NCBI RefSeq assembly: GCF_001936625.1
Contig: NZ_MSDU01000027.1
Span: forward strand, 1 to 64,000
Length of the DNA: 64,000 nt
Direction: 5' to 3'
Origin: Domibacillus antri
GTDB lineage: Bacteria > Bacillota > Bacilli > Bacillales > Domibacillaceae
The notes below the pieces were generated by a model that did no database searches, was not told where the DNA came from, and worked only from the letters and a program-made list of their open reading frames with translations. The position numbers were made by a program, and so were the translations under genes. This document shows, one piece after another, positions 17,405-26,955 of this stretch. Position 1 is the stretch's first letter. The number at the start of each line of letters is the position of its first letter.

Positions 17405-17620
17405 TTAGTTGTTGTTCCGGTTATTGTTAGACTTTCCGCCTTTTTCGCCAATTTCCTGATAAAATTCTTTATCATGGTTTCTTGCTGTTGCTTCTCCGCC
17501 TTTTTCACCGATTTCCTGGAAAAATTCTTTATCATGTTTTTTTGCAGTTGCCTCTCCACCCATGCGTCCTGCTTCCTCACGGCTCATTTTTCCACCATTG
17601 TCGTTATTTCTGTTTGCCAT
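17405..17620 (-). CDS. KGG-repeat hydrophilic stress protein (GsiB-like)
   Basis: 71 residues, all hydrophilic. Two repeats are clear: GGEATAKKHDKEFFQEIGEK and GGEATARNHDKEFYQEIGEK, then GGKSNNN. This is the stress-induced KGG motif of B. subtilis GsiB and Con-10-type proteins, thought to protect against desiccation. Start MANRNNDNGG at 17620 follows AAGGAGG. A sigma-B type promoter lies 44 bases upstream, matching GsiB regulation. Confidence 0.88.
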   Translation of the reverse strand: MANRNNDNGGKMSREEAGRMGGEATAKKHDKEFFQEIGEKGGEATARNHDKEFYQEIGEKGGKSNNNRNNN

Positions 17621-17663
17621 CTTGCATTCCTCCTTATGGGTATGATTGTGACACACTGGTTGA

Positions 17664-17688
17664 TTTCCCGCTCCGAGGAAAAGTAAAC
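17664..17688 (-). promoter_or_regulatory. Sigma-B type promoter of the KGG-repeat gene
   Basis: On the minus strand GTTTAC (17688-17683), 13-base spacer, GGGAAA (17669-17664), close to the sigma-B pattern GTTTAA-N13-15-GGGWAW. Confidence 0.7.
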
Positions 17689-17952
17689 GTTTTTTTGAAA
17701 TTCAGTAATAAATTCCTAATAATTATTTATTTTTAATTTGTATTTTATTTTATTGAAAAATAAGGACTAAATTATCATTCTTTAAAGAATACATATATCG
17801 CAGGTGCTGCGGGGAAAAATTGTTGTATAATGGATTTAATGGTTGATTCCTTCTTACTACGGTACAAAATGAGTTTCCATTTTAACGACCCATACTAGAA
17901 GGGTTTTATTTGTCTATTTAACATGTAAAACGATCTATTAAAAGGAGAAAAA

Positions 17953-18450
17953 GTGAAAAGAACATTAACTGATGAGGACCAGCTCAAAGAAACTGATACA
18001 GTAAAAACGATTTCTCTCCCGCCTGTTGTTCAGCAATTGCTTGCCCATTCAGGCAGCTCCGTTTCCGTTGAAATCGGGCAGGCACTGAGCGGAAAAACCA
18101 TTGCCGGCGGAAAATACAGTTTATTGCATCATCGTATCACCCTTTATCTTGAAGGCATTCAAGAGCAATGCAAAGTGCTGTACGGCTCCCTTAAGCCGTT
18201 TGAAAAGCACCTTGCCGCTGTTTTTGCTCACGAACTTGGCCATGCAGAAGATAAAGAGTTAACGCTTCTGGCCGGCCAATTCGACCAGAGCATAGACCCT
18301 TTGGAGAAAAAACGGATCGCTTTGCGTATTGAAACAAACGCATGGGTCTATGCCCGCCGTTTATTAAATTATGAGGATGGAGAATTTTTGATGCTTCTTA
18401 TGCACTATTCACTGGAGCCTTATCATAGCAATAGGAGATCGTACGATTAA
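17953..18450 (+). CDS. Predicted zinc metallopeptidase-like protein, HELGH motif
   Basis: 165 residues. HELGH occurs in VFAHELGHAEDKEL near residue 95, with ETNAWVYARRLL about 30 residues on as a possible third-ligand helix, resembling ImmA/IrrE-like folds. GTG start at 17953 has AAAGGAG at 17941-17947. It is the second HExxH protein within 1.2 kb but has no XRE gene directly in front. Cytosolic by sequence; substrate unknown. Confidence 0.7.
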   Translation: MKRTLTDEDQLKETDTVKTISLPPVVQQLLAHSGSSVSVEIGQALSGKTIAGGKYSLLHHRITLYLEGIQEQCKVLYGSLKPFEKHLAAVFAHELGHAEDKELTLLAGQFDQSIDPLEKKRIALRIETNAWVYARRLLNYEDGEFLMLLMHYSLEPYHSNRRSYD

Positions 18451-18462
18451 TCTGAAAGACAT

Positions 18463-19290
18463 TCACACAGATTTTGCTTTTAGGCTTTCTAATGCTTGCT
18501 TTACATGGGCAAAAGTCATAATCGGTGACATATCAATTCCCGCCTTCACAATCGTTTGAGCGATTTCAGGGCGTAAACCTGTTACAATTGTCTGAACGCC
18601 CAGCAAACGAAGGATATTCTCAATATTATATAAATATTGGGCGATTTCTGTATCAATTGTAAAAATGCCCGAAAAATCAGCAATCAGATAGTTAAGCTGA
18701 AAATCGGCAATTTTCGGTACAACCTTTTCTAAAATATAGGCAGCCCTATACGAATCAATTGTACCGATCAATGGGAGAACGGCTAAACCATCTTGAATCG
18801 GCACTACAGGTGCGGATAATTCAGCCATCTCTTTTTGCGTCTCCTGTTTCAGTTGTTCACTAAGTCTCTCAAATGCAAAAAGCGTTTCATTGATGCTTAT
18901 ATCCAGCATGGCGTTCACCCGCTTAATAAGAAAAGCTGTTCCTTCAATGGATAGCCTATTCTCCAAACTAATTCTCGTTATGATTTCAGTAAAGATCATT
19001 CGGGTGGGCGGATAACGGACAATAATCTCTGATATCTTTCCACCTGAAGAGGCTTCACGTTCTCCATTTTGTTTACTCCATGTAATAAGTTCCTTAGGCA
19101 TTGTCTCTTTTTCAGAAATAATGGATTTTCCCAAAAAACCAATAAAATCAATATACATATTCACTGCCTGCTCTTTTTCCCAATCAGGAATCTGTAAATT
19201 CATTTTTTGAAGAACAGCTTCAACAATTTCAACAGACAAAAATTTCGCGTTTTTATTTAAGTAATCAGCAACCTTGGACATCGACGCCAT
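18463..19290 (-). CDS. RsbR-type stressosome protein with STAS domain
   Basis: 275 residues: a variable N-terminal sensory half and a C-terminal STAS domain from about residue 160 (VLPLIGTIDSYRAAYILEKV, then YLIADFSGIFTIDTEIAQYL). The threonines in these two segments correspond to the T171 and T205 sites phosphorylated by RsbT in RsbR proteins. It is not beside rsbS/rsbT, so it is an unlinked paralogue like RsbRB-RD. The ATG at 19290 follows AAGGG; convergent with the HELGH gene, 12 bases apart. Confidence 0.85.
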   Translation of the reverse strand: MASMSKVADYLNKNAKFLSVEIVEAVLQKMNLQIPDWEKEQAVNMYIDFIGFLGKSIISEKETMPKELITWSKQNGEREASSGGKISEIIVRYPPTRMIFTEIITRISLENRLSIEGTAFLIKRVNAMLDISINETLFAFERLSEQLKQETQKEMAELSAPVVPIQDGLAVLPLIGTIDSYRAAYILEKVVPKIADFQLNYLIADFSGIFTIDTEIAQYLYNIENILRLLGVQTIVTGLRPEIAQTIVKAGIDMSPIMTFAHVKQALESLKAKSV

Positions 19291-19437
19291 TTTTCCCACA
19301 CCCTTAATACTGTAATGATTAAATTATAACCTAAAACAAAAAAAAGACATGCTCGGATCATATACATACTTGATAAGATCTCTCTTTTTTCCTACTATAC
19401 ATCTTTTTCTTCATTGCTTATGATCCACCGCCGAGAA

Positions 19438-19484
19438 AAAGGATCGTTCCTTTTCGTCAATCATACGTTTAGAACGATCCTTTT
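19438..19484. terminator. Terminator after the acyl-CoA synthetase gene
   Basis: GGATCGTTC (19441-19449) pairs with GAACGATCC (19472-19480), flanked by A on the left and TTTT on the right; it lies 20 bases past the acyl-CoA synthetase stop. Confidence 0.7.
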
Positions 19485-19504
19485 GGGGTGAATACCGATC
19501 ACAA

Positions 19505-21097
19505 TTAATTAACAAAACGCCCCGTTTTTCCTGCTTTGTCCCAATATTCATTTCGCAAATGCACTTTTTGTATTTTCCCTGAAGCCGTTTTTGGCAGCTC
19601 CTTCACAAAAGTCACACCTGTTACCGCTTTGAAATGTGCAAGGCGGCTTCTTGAAAAATCAATGATTTCCTGTTCGCTGATTTCAGAAGATGGCCGTTTT
19701 ACAACAAAGGCGTGCGGTGTTTCTCCCCACTTCTCATGCGGAACAGCAATAACAGCGGCTTCGACAATATCTTTATGCTCGTATAAAACGCCTTCCACTT
19801 CAATGGAGGAAATATTTTCACCACCGCTGATAATGATATCTTTTTTCCGATCTAGAATATCGATATACCCATGTTCATCTACAGTAGCCATATCTCCTGT
19901 GTAAAGCCACCCGTTCTGAATGGCTTCTTTTGTCGCTTGTTCATTTTTCCAATAGCCTTTCATTACGCCATGGCTTCGTACTGTCACTTCTCCTATCGAG
20001 ATTCCATCATGAGGCACTTCATCTCCAAATTCGTTTACAATCCGCACTTCACTGCCAATCATGCCGAAACCCGCTTTCGCTTTCAGGCGATACTGTTCCT
20101 TCGATGAAAGATCATCCAACTGCGGGCGAATGACTGAATACGTGCTGTACGGGGATGATTCAGTCATCCCGTATACTTGTATAAACTCCCAGCCAAGTTC
20201 CGTCTCTACACGTTCAACAAAAGAAGGAGGCGGCGCTGATCCGGCGATCATAACACGCACATTTTTCGGAATTTCCGGTTTATTTTCGTCATTATATTGA
20301 AGTAAGCTGTTTAAAACAGTCGGTGCCATATGCATCACGGTTACACCGTACACTGCACATGCATCAAAAATCGTTTTCGGGTCCGTTTTTTTCAAACAAA
20401 CATGCGTTGCTCCATTGGCAGTGTAATAAAAAGGAGAACCCCATCCATTTACATGGAACATCGGCAGCACGTGTAAATATACATCCCGATCAGAAACACG
20501 GAGCGCATGCATGGATGACATTGCATGCAGGTAATTATTGCGGTGCGTGAGCATAACACCTTTTGGATCTCCTGTTGTCCCGCTCGTATAAAGAAGGCTG
20601 GCAAGATCCTCCTCATCAACGCCCGCCCTTTGGTAAGCGGTTTCAGGAAATTTCATGATCCACTCATCATAACCGGTCTCCGGACATTCTTTCGACTTGG
20701 CATGTACGATTATTTTTCGGACTGTTTTGAGCTTGTCCTTAATGGGTTTAATAAGCGAATACAGTTCCTCGTCCGCAAAAAGAAGTTTTGCTTCACTGTG
20801 ATCCAAAATAAATAAATTATCTTCCGGCTTTAATCGGGTATTCAGCGGAACCATCACAGCACCTGCTTGAAACAAGCCATAAAACCCTTCCAGCATTTCA
20901 AGAGAATTAGGTGCAAGGTACGCCACTTTGTCGCCTTTTTGAATCCCTTCCGATTGCAAACCGTGTGACAAACGCTGCACTCTTCCATTTAGTTCACGGT
21001 ACGTGATGGAACCTGTTCCTGTGATCACCGCTGTTTTGTCTCCATAATAAGTCACCGCACGATCAAGAAACTGTGTTAACACAAGTGGTAAATTCAT
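19505..21097 (-). CDS. AMP-forming acyl-CoA synthetase
   Basis: 530 residues of the ANL superfamily. P-loop-like LLYTSGTTGDPKGVMLTH, QVYGMTESSP, the YTGDMATVDEHGYIDILDRK hinge block, and the C-terminal PKTASGKIQK lysine motif are all present, so it should be active. Activates a fatty or related carboxylic acid with ATP and CoA. Chain length cannot be read from sequence. The ATG at 21097 follows CAGGGGGATG; the in-frame start at 21136 is less likely. Monocistronic. Confidence 0.9.
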   Translation of the reverse strand: MNLPLVLTQFLDRAVTYYGDKTAVITGTGSITYRELNGRVQRLSHGLQSEGIQKGDKVAYLAPNSLEMLEGFYGLFQAGAVMVPLNTRLKPEDNLFILDHSEAKLLFADEELYSLIKPIKDKLKTVRKIIVHAKSKECPETGYDEWIMKFPETAYQRAGVDEEDLASLLYTSGTTGDPKGVMLTHRNNYLHAMSSMHALRVSDRDVYLHVLPMFHVNGWGSPFYYTANGATHVCLKKTDPKTIFDACAVYGVTVMHMAPTVLNSLLQYNDENKPEIPKNVRVMIAGSAPPPSFVERVETELGWEFIQVYGMTESSPYSTYSVIRPQLDDLSSKEQYRLKAKAGFGMIGSEVRIVNEFGDEVPHDGISIGEVTVRSHGVMKGYWKNEQATKEAIQNGWLYTGDMATVDEHGYIDILDRKKDIIISGGENISSIEVEGVLYEHKDIVEAAVIAVPHEKWGETPHAFVVKRPSSEISEQEIIDFSRSRLAHFKAVTGVTFVKELPKTASGKIQKVHLRNEYWDKAGKTGRFVN

Positions 21098-21521
21098 GTT
21101 TTCATCCCCCTGGAAACCTCGAATTTTTTCACTCACAATTAAAGCGCTGGAACACTAAACGAGTGTTTTCCTTCATCGCAGAGTGGAAGCCGGTATGTAC
21201 AGATGCCTTTTTGTATGGAGCATCAAAAAACACTATACCTCCTCATCCGCTTGCTTCCATCATAACATAGTTTTCCTACTTTATTGACTAATGACGACTC
21301 CCTCTTTTTGATAATGAACCGATTACTTTTAAAAGAGCAAAAAGACTGCAATAAAAAAACTACACCTTTTTCAGGTGTAGTAAATGTGAGGGGGCCATCT
21401 CTGACCCATACATAGTATATTCTTTATAAAGTCCATCGCAGCGGCACATGCCCTGTTTGTCGATGAATCTGTCTGTTTCCGTTCTGGAGCTTTCTCAACT
21501 TATTTATTTTCAATCATTATT
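21098..21521. other. Intergenic region after cysI
   Basis: Contains the acyl-CoA synthetase promoter region and the cysI terminator at 21354-21380. Nothing else recognisable; no supported open reading frame. Confidence 0.5.
21354..21380 (-). terminator. Terminator of cysJI
   Basis: CTACACCT (21360-21367) pairs with AGGTGTAG (21373-21380); the minus strand continues into seven T residues. It is about 140 bases beyond the cysI stop. Confidence 0.75.
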
Positions 21522-23240
21522 TTAATCATGAAAATCCAGTCCGGAATGAACAGCTTTGACAAAGCCGGCCCGGATTACATAGTCACCGAAATGCTCGCCT
21601 GCTTCCCGTTCTTTTGCGTAGCGGGAAAGCAGCACGCGCAGTTCGCTTAAAATTTCTGCTTCACCAATGTTTTCACGGTACATTTTGCTTAAGCGGCTTC
21701 CGTCGTGCGCAGCGCCAAGGTACATGTTGTATTTGCCCGGCGCTTTGCCGATAAAGCCGATTTCTCCGAGCGCATGGCGTGCACAGCCGTTCGGGCATCC
21801 GGTCATGCGGATCGTGATTTCTTTATCACGAAGACCGTTTTCATCGACGATCTCTTCAATTTTATCAATCAGCGTCGGAAGGTAACGTTCTGCTTCCGCC
21901 ATAGCGAGTCCGCATGTCGGAAGAGCCACACAGGCAATAGAACTGCGGCGGAGCGCTGAGTGCTGCTTGCCATCCGTCAACCCGTATTGCTCCATCAGCT
22001 CACTGATTTTTTTCTTTTTCTGACTTGAAATATTGGCAATGATCAAGTTTTGATTAGCCGTTAGACGGAATTCGCCGGTATGAACTTTGGCAATTTCACG
22101 AAGACCTGTCATAAGCTTGTAGTTTTCATAATCTGTGATTCGGCCTCCTTCAACAAATAATGTGAAGTGCCATTTATTTTTCATGCCTTTTACCCAGCCA
22201 TAACGGTCGCCGTTATTATCAAAATGATACGGCTTCGCTTCATCCAGGCTCCAGCCGAGGCGGTTTTCCAGTTCAGTTTTTACCGTTTCCAGTCCGAGAC
22301 GGTCAACGGTGTACTTGAACCGGGCATTTTTACGCTCTGAGCGGTTACCGTAATCGCGCTGAATCGTAATGACTTTTTCCGCCAAATCAAGGATTTTATC
22401 CGGCGTGCAGAAGCCGATTACTTTTGCAAGCTGCGGATACGTTTCTTTATCGCCATGCGTCATACCCATGCCGCCGCCGATCGCCACGTTAAAGCCGACA
22501 AGCTTGCCCTCTTCCACAATCGCAATAAAGCCAAGATCCTGTGAAAAGACATCAATGTCATTTGATGGCGGAACAGCAATACCGATTTTAAACTTCCGCG
22601 GCAAATAAAGCGGTCCATACATCGGTTCGACTTCTTCCGTTTCCGGTGTGCCGGCCACTTTTTCTTCATCCAGCCAAATTTCGTGATACGCTCTTGTGCG
22701 CGGCAATAAATAATCACTCAATTGTTTCGACCATTCATATACTTCGGAATGAAGCTCGGATTGATAAGGATTAGATCCGCACATAACGTTCCGGTTTACG
22801 TCACCGCAAGCCGCAATCGTATCAAGCATCGTCGAATGGATTTCCTGAATCGTCTTTTTCATGTTCCATTTTAAAATGCCATGCATTTGGAATGTTTCAC
22901 GTGTTGTCAGTTTTAACGTGCCATTGCCGTATTTTTGGGCGAGGTCGTCCATGACAAGCCATTGAGCTGACGTTGCCACACCGCCCGGCAAGCGGACGCG
23001 CAGCATAAATTGATAAGCAGGCTCCAATTTTTGTTTTTGACGCTCATTGCGAAGATCCCGGTCATCCTGTAAATAGCTGCCGTGGTGCTTCATCAGGCGG
23101 TTGTCATCGTCGGGAATTCCGGCGCTGATCGGGTCCAGCATTACTTCCTTCAGTGTGCCGCGTAAATAATTGCTTTCTCTTTTAATGCGCTCGACATCAC
23201 TCGGGGGGCCTTCCGGCGCTTTTAATATTGGGTTCACCAT
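21522..23240 (-). CDS. cysI: Assimilatory sulfite reductase [NADPH], hemoprotein subunit
   Basis: Reduces sulfite to sulfide at a siroheme coupled to a [4Fe-4S] cluster. 572 residues. The cluster cysteines lie in CVALPTCG and [14 protein letters not shown] near the C terminus; [12 protein letters not shown] in the N-terminal half is a sirohaem-binding block. Encoded 27 bases after cysJ, as in B. subtilis yvgR-yvgQ. Start [11 protein letters not shown] has AAAGGAG upstream. Confidence 0.96.
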   Translation of the reverse strand: MVNPILKAPEGPPSDVERIKRESNYLRGTLKEVMLDPISAGIPDDDNRLMKHHGSYLQDDRDLRNERQKQKLEPAYQFMLRVRLPGGVATSAQWLVMDDLAQKYGNGTLKLTTRETFQMHGILKWNMKKTIQEIHSTMLDTIAACGDVNRNVMCGSNPYQSELHSEVYEWSKQLSDYLLPRTRAYHEIWLDEEKVAGTPETEEVEPMYGPLYLPRKFKIGIAVPPSNDIDVFSQDLGFIAIVEEGKLVGFNVAIGGGMGMTHGDKETYPQLAKVIGFCTPDKILDLAEKVITIQRDYGNRSERKNARFKYTVDRLGLETVKTELENRLGWSLDEAKPYHFDNNGDRYGWVKGMKNKWHFTLFVEGGRITDYENYKLMTGLREIAKVHTGEFRLTANQNLIIANISSQKKKKISELMEQYGLTDGKQHSALRRSSIACVALPTCGLAMAEAERYLPTLIDKIEEIVDENGLRDKEITIRMTGCPNGCARHALGEIGFIGKAPGKYNMYLGAAHDGSRLSKMYRENIGEAEILSELRVLLSRYAKEREAGEHFGDYVIRAGFVKAVHSGLDFHD

Positions 23241-23267
23241 GTTGAAAAAACTCCTTTCATTCCAAAA

Positions 23268-25112
23268 TCAGTATACATCACGATGATAACGTTTTTGCTT
23301 CTTCATTTCCGCAACATACGCTTCCGCTTTTTCGCGGCTCATCTGGCCTTCTTTTTCAATAATATCAATCAGTGTATTATGCACGTCGCGCGCCATATTT
23401 GTTTTATCGCCGCAGACATAGAATGATGCGCCTTGTTCAAGCCATTCAAATAATTCTTTACTATGCTCCAGCATACGGTGCTGAACGTATACTTTTTCCT
23501 CCGAATCACGTGAGAAGGCAACATCCAATTTAGTCAGCACGCCGTCTTTCAGCCATTTTTGTAATTCCGTCTGGTAAAGGAAATCCGTCACGAAATGCTG
23601 ATCGCCAAAAAACAGCCACGACTTCCCTTCTGTTCCTGCTTCTTCACGCTCCTGCAGGAAGGAACGGAACGGAGCGATACCTGTGCCTGGACCAACCATG
23701 ATGATAGGCGTATCCGGATTCTCCGGCAGCCTGAAGTTTTGGTTAGGCTGAATGTAAACCGGCAGCGTAGCACCTGGCTCCAGACGTTCTGCGCATAAAA
23801 TCGAGCATACACCGTTCCGGTCACGGCCGTTCGAATGGTAACGGACAGCACCGATCGTCAAATGGACTTCATCCGGATTTGCGGATAAACTGCTCGCGAT
23901 TGAATAAAGACGGGGCGGCATTTTGCGCAATTGATTCAGAAATTCCTGCTGGGACACGCCAAATGGACCGAAGTCTTGGACAACATCAAGCAAATCGCGT
24001 CCTTTTATATATTCTTTCAGTTTTTCTCCATTGCCGGAACCGATTAATTCATGCAGTTTATCGATGCCGGTCAATTGAGCTATTTTTTCCATCAGCGGTT
24101 TTGTTAAAACGGTAATTTCATAATGCGATGTAAAGGCATCCCGCAATGAAAGAACGTCACCCTCCTTATTAACCGTAACCGTTTCATCCGGATTCCAATT
24201 TAATGCCTGGATGAGTTTGTCCACGAGTTCCGGATCGTTTTGCGGGTAAATGCCAAGTGCATCGCCCGGCTGATAGGTAAGGCCAGAGCCTTCAAGTGAA
24301 ATTTCAAGGTGACGCGTTTCTTTATTCGAGCCGCGTCCGTTTAAATTTAGGTTTTCGAGCACTTCCGCGTGGAACGGATTTTTTCTCGAATAAACGGTTT
24401 CGCCAGCCGCTGCGGTTGTTTTTGCAGACGGAGCAGCAGCGACCACAGCCGCTTGTGCTTCGCTTAAACCATTTCGGACACTTTCAATCCATTTCGCTGC
24501 CGGTTCTTCGAAATCAAGGTCACAATCGACACGCGGTGCAATGCGTTCGCCGCCAAGCTCTTCAAGACGCTTATCAAATTCTTTTCCTGTTTCACAGAAA
24601 AATTCATAAGAACTGTCACCAAGAGACAATACAGAAAACCGAAGATCATCCAATTTCGGCGCCCGTCTGCCATGAAGAAACTCATGAAACGACAGCGCAT
24701 TATCCGGCGGCTCGCCTTCTCCATGCGTGCTCACAACAATAAGAAGGTTTTGAACTTTCTTCAAATTATTCGGTTTAAAATCGCTCATGGATGAGACGGT
24801 TACTTGAAAACCGTACCCTTCAAGTGTCTTGCCTGCTTTATTCGCAAGACCCTGCGCGTTTCCTGTTTGTGATCCATAAAGAATGGTCACTTCTTTCGAA
24901 ATTGTCTGCCCGGAGCTCGCCGCAGGAATTTCTGCCGCCGGCGCTTCCTGCATAATGGCAGCAGCAGGTGCTGCGGAAGAGGAAACGGCCAGCGAAGCGG
25001 TAAGATACCCGCTGAGCCAAACCCTCTGTGACTCTGTCAGCGTCGGCAGAAGACGATTGAGGAGCTCTGCCTGCTCCTGATTAAACGGACTGTTCATTAC
25101 CTGAAGTTGCAA
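23268..25112 (-). CDS. cysJ: Assimilatory sulfite reductase [NADPH], flavoprotein subunit
   Basis: Passes electrons from NADPH through FAD and FMN to CysI. 614 residues: flavodoxin domain (ILYGSQTGNAQGLA near residue 75), then FAD-binding (PRLYSIASS) and NADPH-binding (VGPGTGIAPFRSF) domains, C terminus RYHRDVY. I place the start at TTG 25112, with GAGGTGG at 25119-25125, giving the LQLQVMNSPFNQEQAELLNR N terminus shared with B. subtilis YvgR; an ATG at 25097 is the alternative. Confidence 0.95.
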   Translation of the reverse strand: MQLQVMNSPFNQEQAELLNRLLPTLTESQRVWLSGYLTASLAVSSSAAPAAAIMQEAPAAEIPAASSGQTISKEVTILYGSQTGNAQGLANKAGKTLEGYGFQVTVSSMSDFKPNNLKKVQNLLIVVSTHGEGEPPDNALSFHEFLHGRRAPKLDDLRFSVLSLGDSSYEFFCETGKEFDKRLEELGGERIAPRVDCDLDFEEPAAKWIESVRNGLSEAQAAVVAAAPSAKTTAAAGETVYSRKNPFHAEVLENLNLNGRGSNKETRHLEISLEGSGLTYQPGDALGIYPQNDPELVDKLIQALNWNPDETVTVNKEGDVLSLRDAFTSHYEITVLTKPLMEKIAQLTGIDKLHELIGSGNGEKLKEYIKGRDLLDVVQDFGPFGVSQQEFLNQLRKMPPRLYSIASSLSANPDEVHLTIGAVRYHSNGRDRNGVCSILCAERLEPGATLPVYIQPNQNFRLPENPDTPIIMVGPGTGIAPFRSFLQEREEAGTEGKSWLFFGDQHFVTDFLYQTELQKWLKDGVLTKLDVAFSRDSEEKVYVQHRMLEHSKELFEWLEQGASFYVCGDKTNMARDVHNTLIDIIEKEGQMSREKAEAYVAEMKKQKRYHRDVY

Positions 25113-25316
25113 CAATATCCACCTCACAAAAAATATATTGGTACATTCTCGTATGTGCATAGAATAGTTGATCCATACTGCTTCTGTTTATGGCAGCCAG
25201 CGGATCGATACTTGATCTTTTGACATCATTGTTTTACCATTTTACTGAACGCTGAAACAAGAGGAAACTACTCTGCAAAACAACATTTAACGATTATGCT
25301 TTCGACACCTATATTA

Positions 25317-25346
25317 ATCCTATATGTTAAGTAGGTTTTAAGTCAA
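25317..25346 (-). promoter_or_regulatory. Likely sigma-A promoter of cysJI
   Basis: Minus strand TTGACT (25346-25341) with TAGGAT (25322-25317) at 18 bases, or overlapping TATAGG at 16 bases. It implies a leader of about 200 nucleotides before the TTG start. Confidence 0.5.
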
Positions 25347-25445
25347 TCTATTTTATATAAGAACAACAATTATTTTTCTTTAAAACCGGCCATGATGATC
25401 CTGCATATGATGAACTGTTACGGTCCGGCGGTTTTTGTGTGTGCA

Positions 25446-25494
25446 AAAATAAGGCTGCCCCGCCGTCCATTTCCACTGAGTTTCGGGACAGCCT
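25446..25494 (-). terminator. Terminator of the amino acid ABC operon
   Basis: AGGCTGCCCCG (25452-25462) pairs with CGGGACAGCCT (25484-25494) with one mismatch; the minus strand continues TTATTTTTG. It lies 24 bases past the ATPase stop. Confidence 0.8.
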
Positions 25495-25517
25495 CCGCCA
25501 ATTCTGCTGAATGTTAA

Positions 25518-26240
25518 TTATAATACTTTACTTAAAAAAGCTTTGGTCCGCTCATGCTTTGGATCATCAAACAGCGCTTTCGGTTCATTTTCTTCCACAA
25601 TATAGCCGTTGTCCATAAATACAACACGGTCGCCTACTTCACGCGCAAAACCCATTTCATGGGTGACGACAATCATCGTCATGCCATCTTTCGCCAGCTG
25701 CTTCATGACTTCCAAAACTTCTCCGACCATTTCCGGATCAAGAGCAGATGTCGGTTCGTCAAACAGCATTACTTTCGGCTCCATTGCCAGCGCGCGGGCA
25801 ATCGCTACACGCTGTTTCTGCCCGCCGGAAAGCGAATCCGGATAGGCTGATGCTTTTTCCGCAAGGCCAACTTTGGCGAGGAGAACCATTGCTTTTTCTT
25901 CCGCTTCTTTTTTATTCATGCCACGAACGTTTATCGGGGCCAATGTGATATTATCAAGAATGGTTTTATGCGGGAATAAATTAAAATGCTGAAAGACCAT
26001 CCCAACATTCGTGCGGATTTCATTGATATTGGTTTTTTTATCTGTCAAATCTTTTCCGTCAATCACGACATGCCCTCCATTAATGCTTTCCAGCATATTC
26101 AAACAACGGATGAACGTTGATTTCCCCGAACCGGACGGCCCGATGACCACAACGACTTCCTGCGGGTTGACATCAATGGATATATCTTTTAATACCTCAT
26201 TATCACCAAACGATTTTTTCAAATGTTTAACGGAGATCAT
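25518..26240 (-). CDS. Polar amino acid ABC transporter ATPase
   Basis: 240 residues of the GlnQ/HisP type. Walker [11 protein letters not shown]-loop [12 protein letters not shown], signature [15 protein letters not shown], Walker [15 protein letters not shown], switch [12 protein letters not shown]. Its start overlaps the permease stop by 14 bases. With the permease and binding protein upstream it forms a complete importer for a polar or basic amino acid. Confidence 0.94.
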   Translation of the reverse strand: MISVKHLKKSFGDNEVLKDISIDVNPQEVVVVIGPSGSGKSTFIRCLNMLESINGGHVVIDGKDLTDKKTNINEIRTNVGMVFQHFNLFPHKTILDNITLAPINVRGMNKKEAEEKAMVLLAKVGLAEKASAYPDSLSGGQKQRVAIARALAMEPKVMLFDEPTSALDPEMVGEVLEVMKQLAKDGMTMIVVTHEMGFAREVGDRVVFMDNGYIVEENEPKALFDDPKHERTKAFLSKVL

Positions 26241-26892
26241 CAGTCTTCATTCTCCTTTCAATGTAATTCATCAAATACGTCAGTGAAAGTGTTAATACTA
26301 AATAAATGAGCGCGACTGTCAAATACGGTTCCCATACCCGGATATACTGACCGGCCGCCGCCTGTCCCCAGTACATCAATTCAGGTGCTGCCAAGACCGA
26401 TCCGAGCGATGATTCTTTTAATAGCACAATAAACTCATTTCCAAGCGGCGGTATGACTCGCTTGACCGCCTGCGGCAAAATAACGAGCTTCATTGCCTGC
26501 ACACGTGTCATGCCAAGAGAGCGAGCCGCTTCCATTTGCCCCTTATCAATCGACTGAATACCGGCACGGAAAATTTCGGCGATATAAGCTGCTGAATTCA
26601 ATGAAAGTCCAATTACAAGCGATACGACGGGATTGGACTGCGCCATAAATAACGGGACAATACCAAAATGAATGATTAAAAGTTGAACAAGTAATGGCGT
26701 ACCTCTGAAAACATTAATATATATGTTGAACGGGAGACGAACCCATTGATTCGACGACATTTTTCCAAGGGCGATCAGCAAGCCCAAAAGAAGACCGATG
26801 AGAACGCCCGCAAGTGACACACCAACGGTTAACGCCATCCCTTTTAAGAAAAACGGCATGTAATCCTGGACGATTTCAAAATGAAAATCCAT
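26227..26892 (-). CDS. Polar amino acid ABC transporter permease
   Basis: 221 residues, GlnP/HisM family. The N-terminal block [12 protein letters not shown] and the coupling loop [20 protein letters not shown] are diagnostic. Single permease, presumably a homodimer. Lies downstream of the binding-protein gene after a strong hairpin. Confidence 0.94.
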   Translation of the reverse strand: MDFHFEIVQDYMPFFLKGMALTVGVSLAGVLIGLLLGLLIALGKMSSNQWVRLPFNIYINVFRGTPLLVQLLIIHFGIVPLFMAQSNPVVSLVIGLSLNSAAYIAEIFRAGIQSIDKGQMEAARSLGMTRVQAMKLVILPQAVKRVIPPLGNEFIVLLKESSLGSVLAAPELMYWGQAAAGQYIRVWEPYLTVALIYLVLTLSLTYLMNYIERRMKTDDLR

Positions 26893-26912
26893 AACATATT
26901 TCTCCTTTCGCG

Positions 26913-26950
26913 AAAAACGACTGTCCTTTAATCATCGGACAGCCGTTTTT
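26913..26950. terminator. Internal terminator between binding protein and permease
   Basis: AAAACGACTGTCC pairs with GGACAGCCGTTTT (one mismatch) directly after the binding-protein stop, with T runs in both directions. It probably lets more transcript reach only the binding protein than the whole operon. Confidence 0.75.
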
Positions 26951-26955
26951 ATTTT

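Larger units (their letters stand above)
25113..25516. other. Upstream region of cysJ with a long leader
   Basis: Holds a likely cysJ promoter, about 200 bases of leader, and on its right side the terminator of the amino acid transporter operon. The leader has a possible hairpin in which GATCC and GGATC enclose CTGC and GCAG (about 25158-25204). No reading frame with a credible start site. Confidence 0.45.

Noticed and set aside
15594-18450. Integrated ICE or prophage
   Set aside because: No integrase, relaxase, structural genes or flanking direct repeats were found; only the regulatory genes resemble such elements.
24296-24742. 148-codon rightward frame
   Set aside because: Shadow of cysJ; His/Gln-rich translation is an artefact of the opposite strand.
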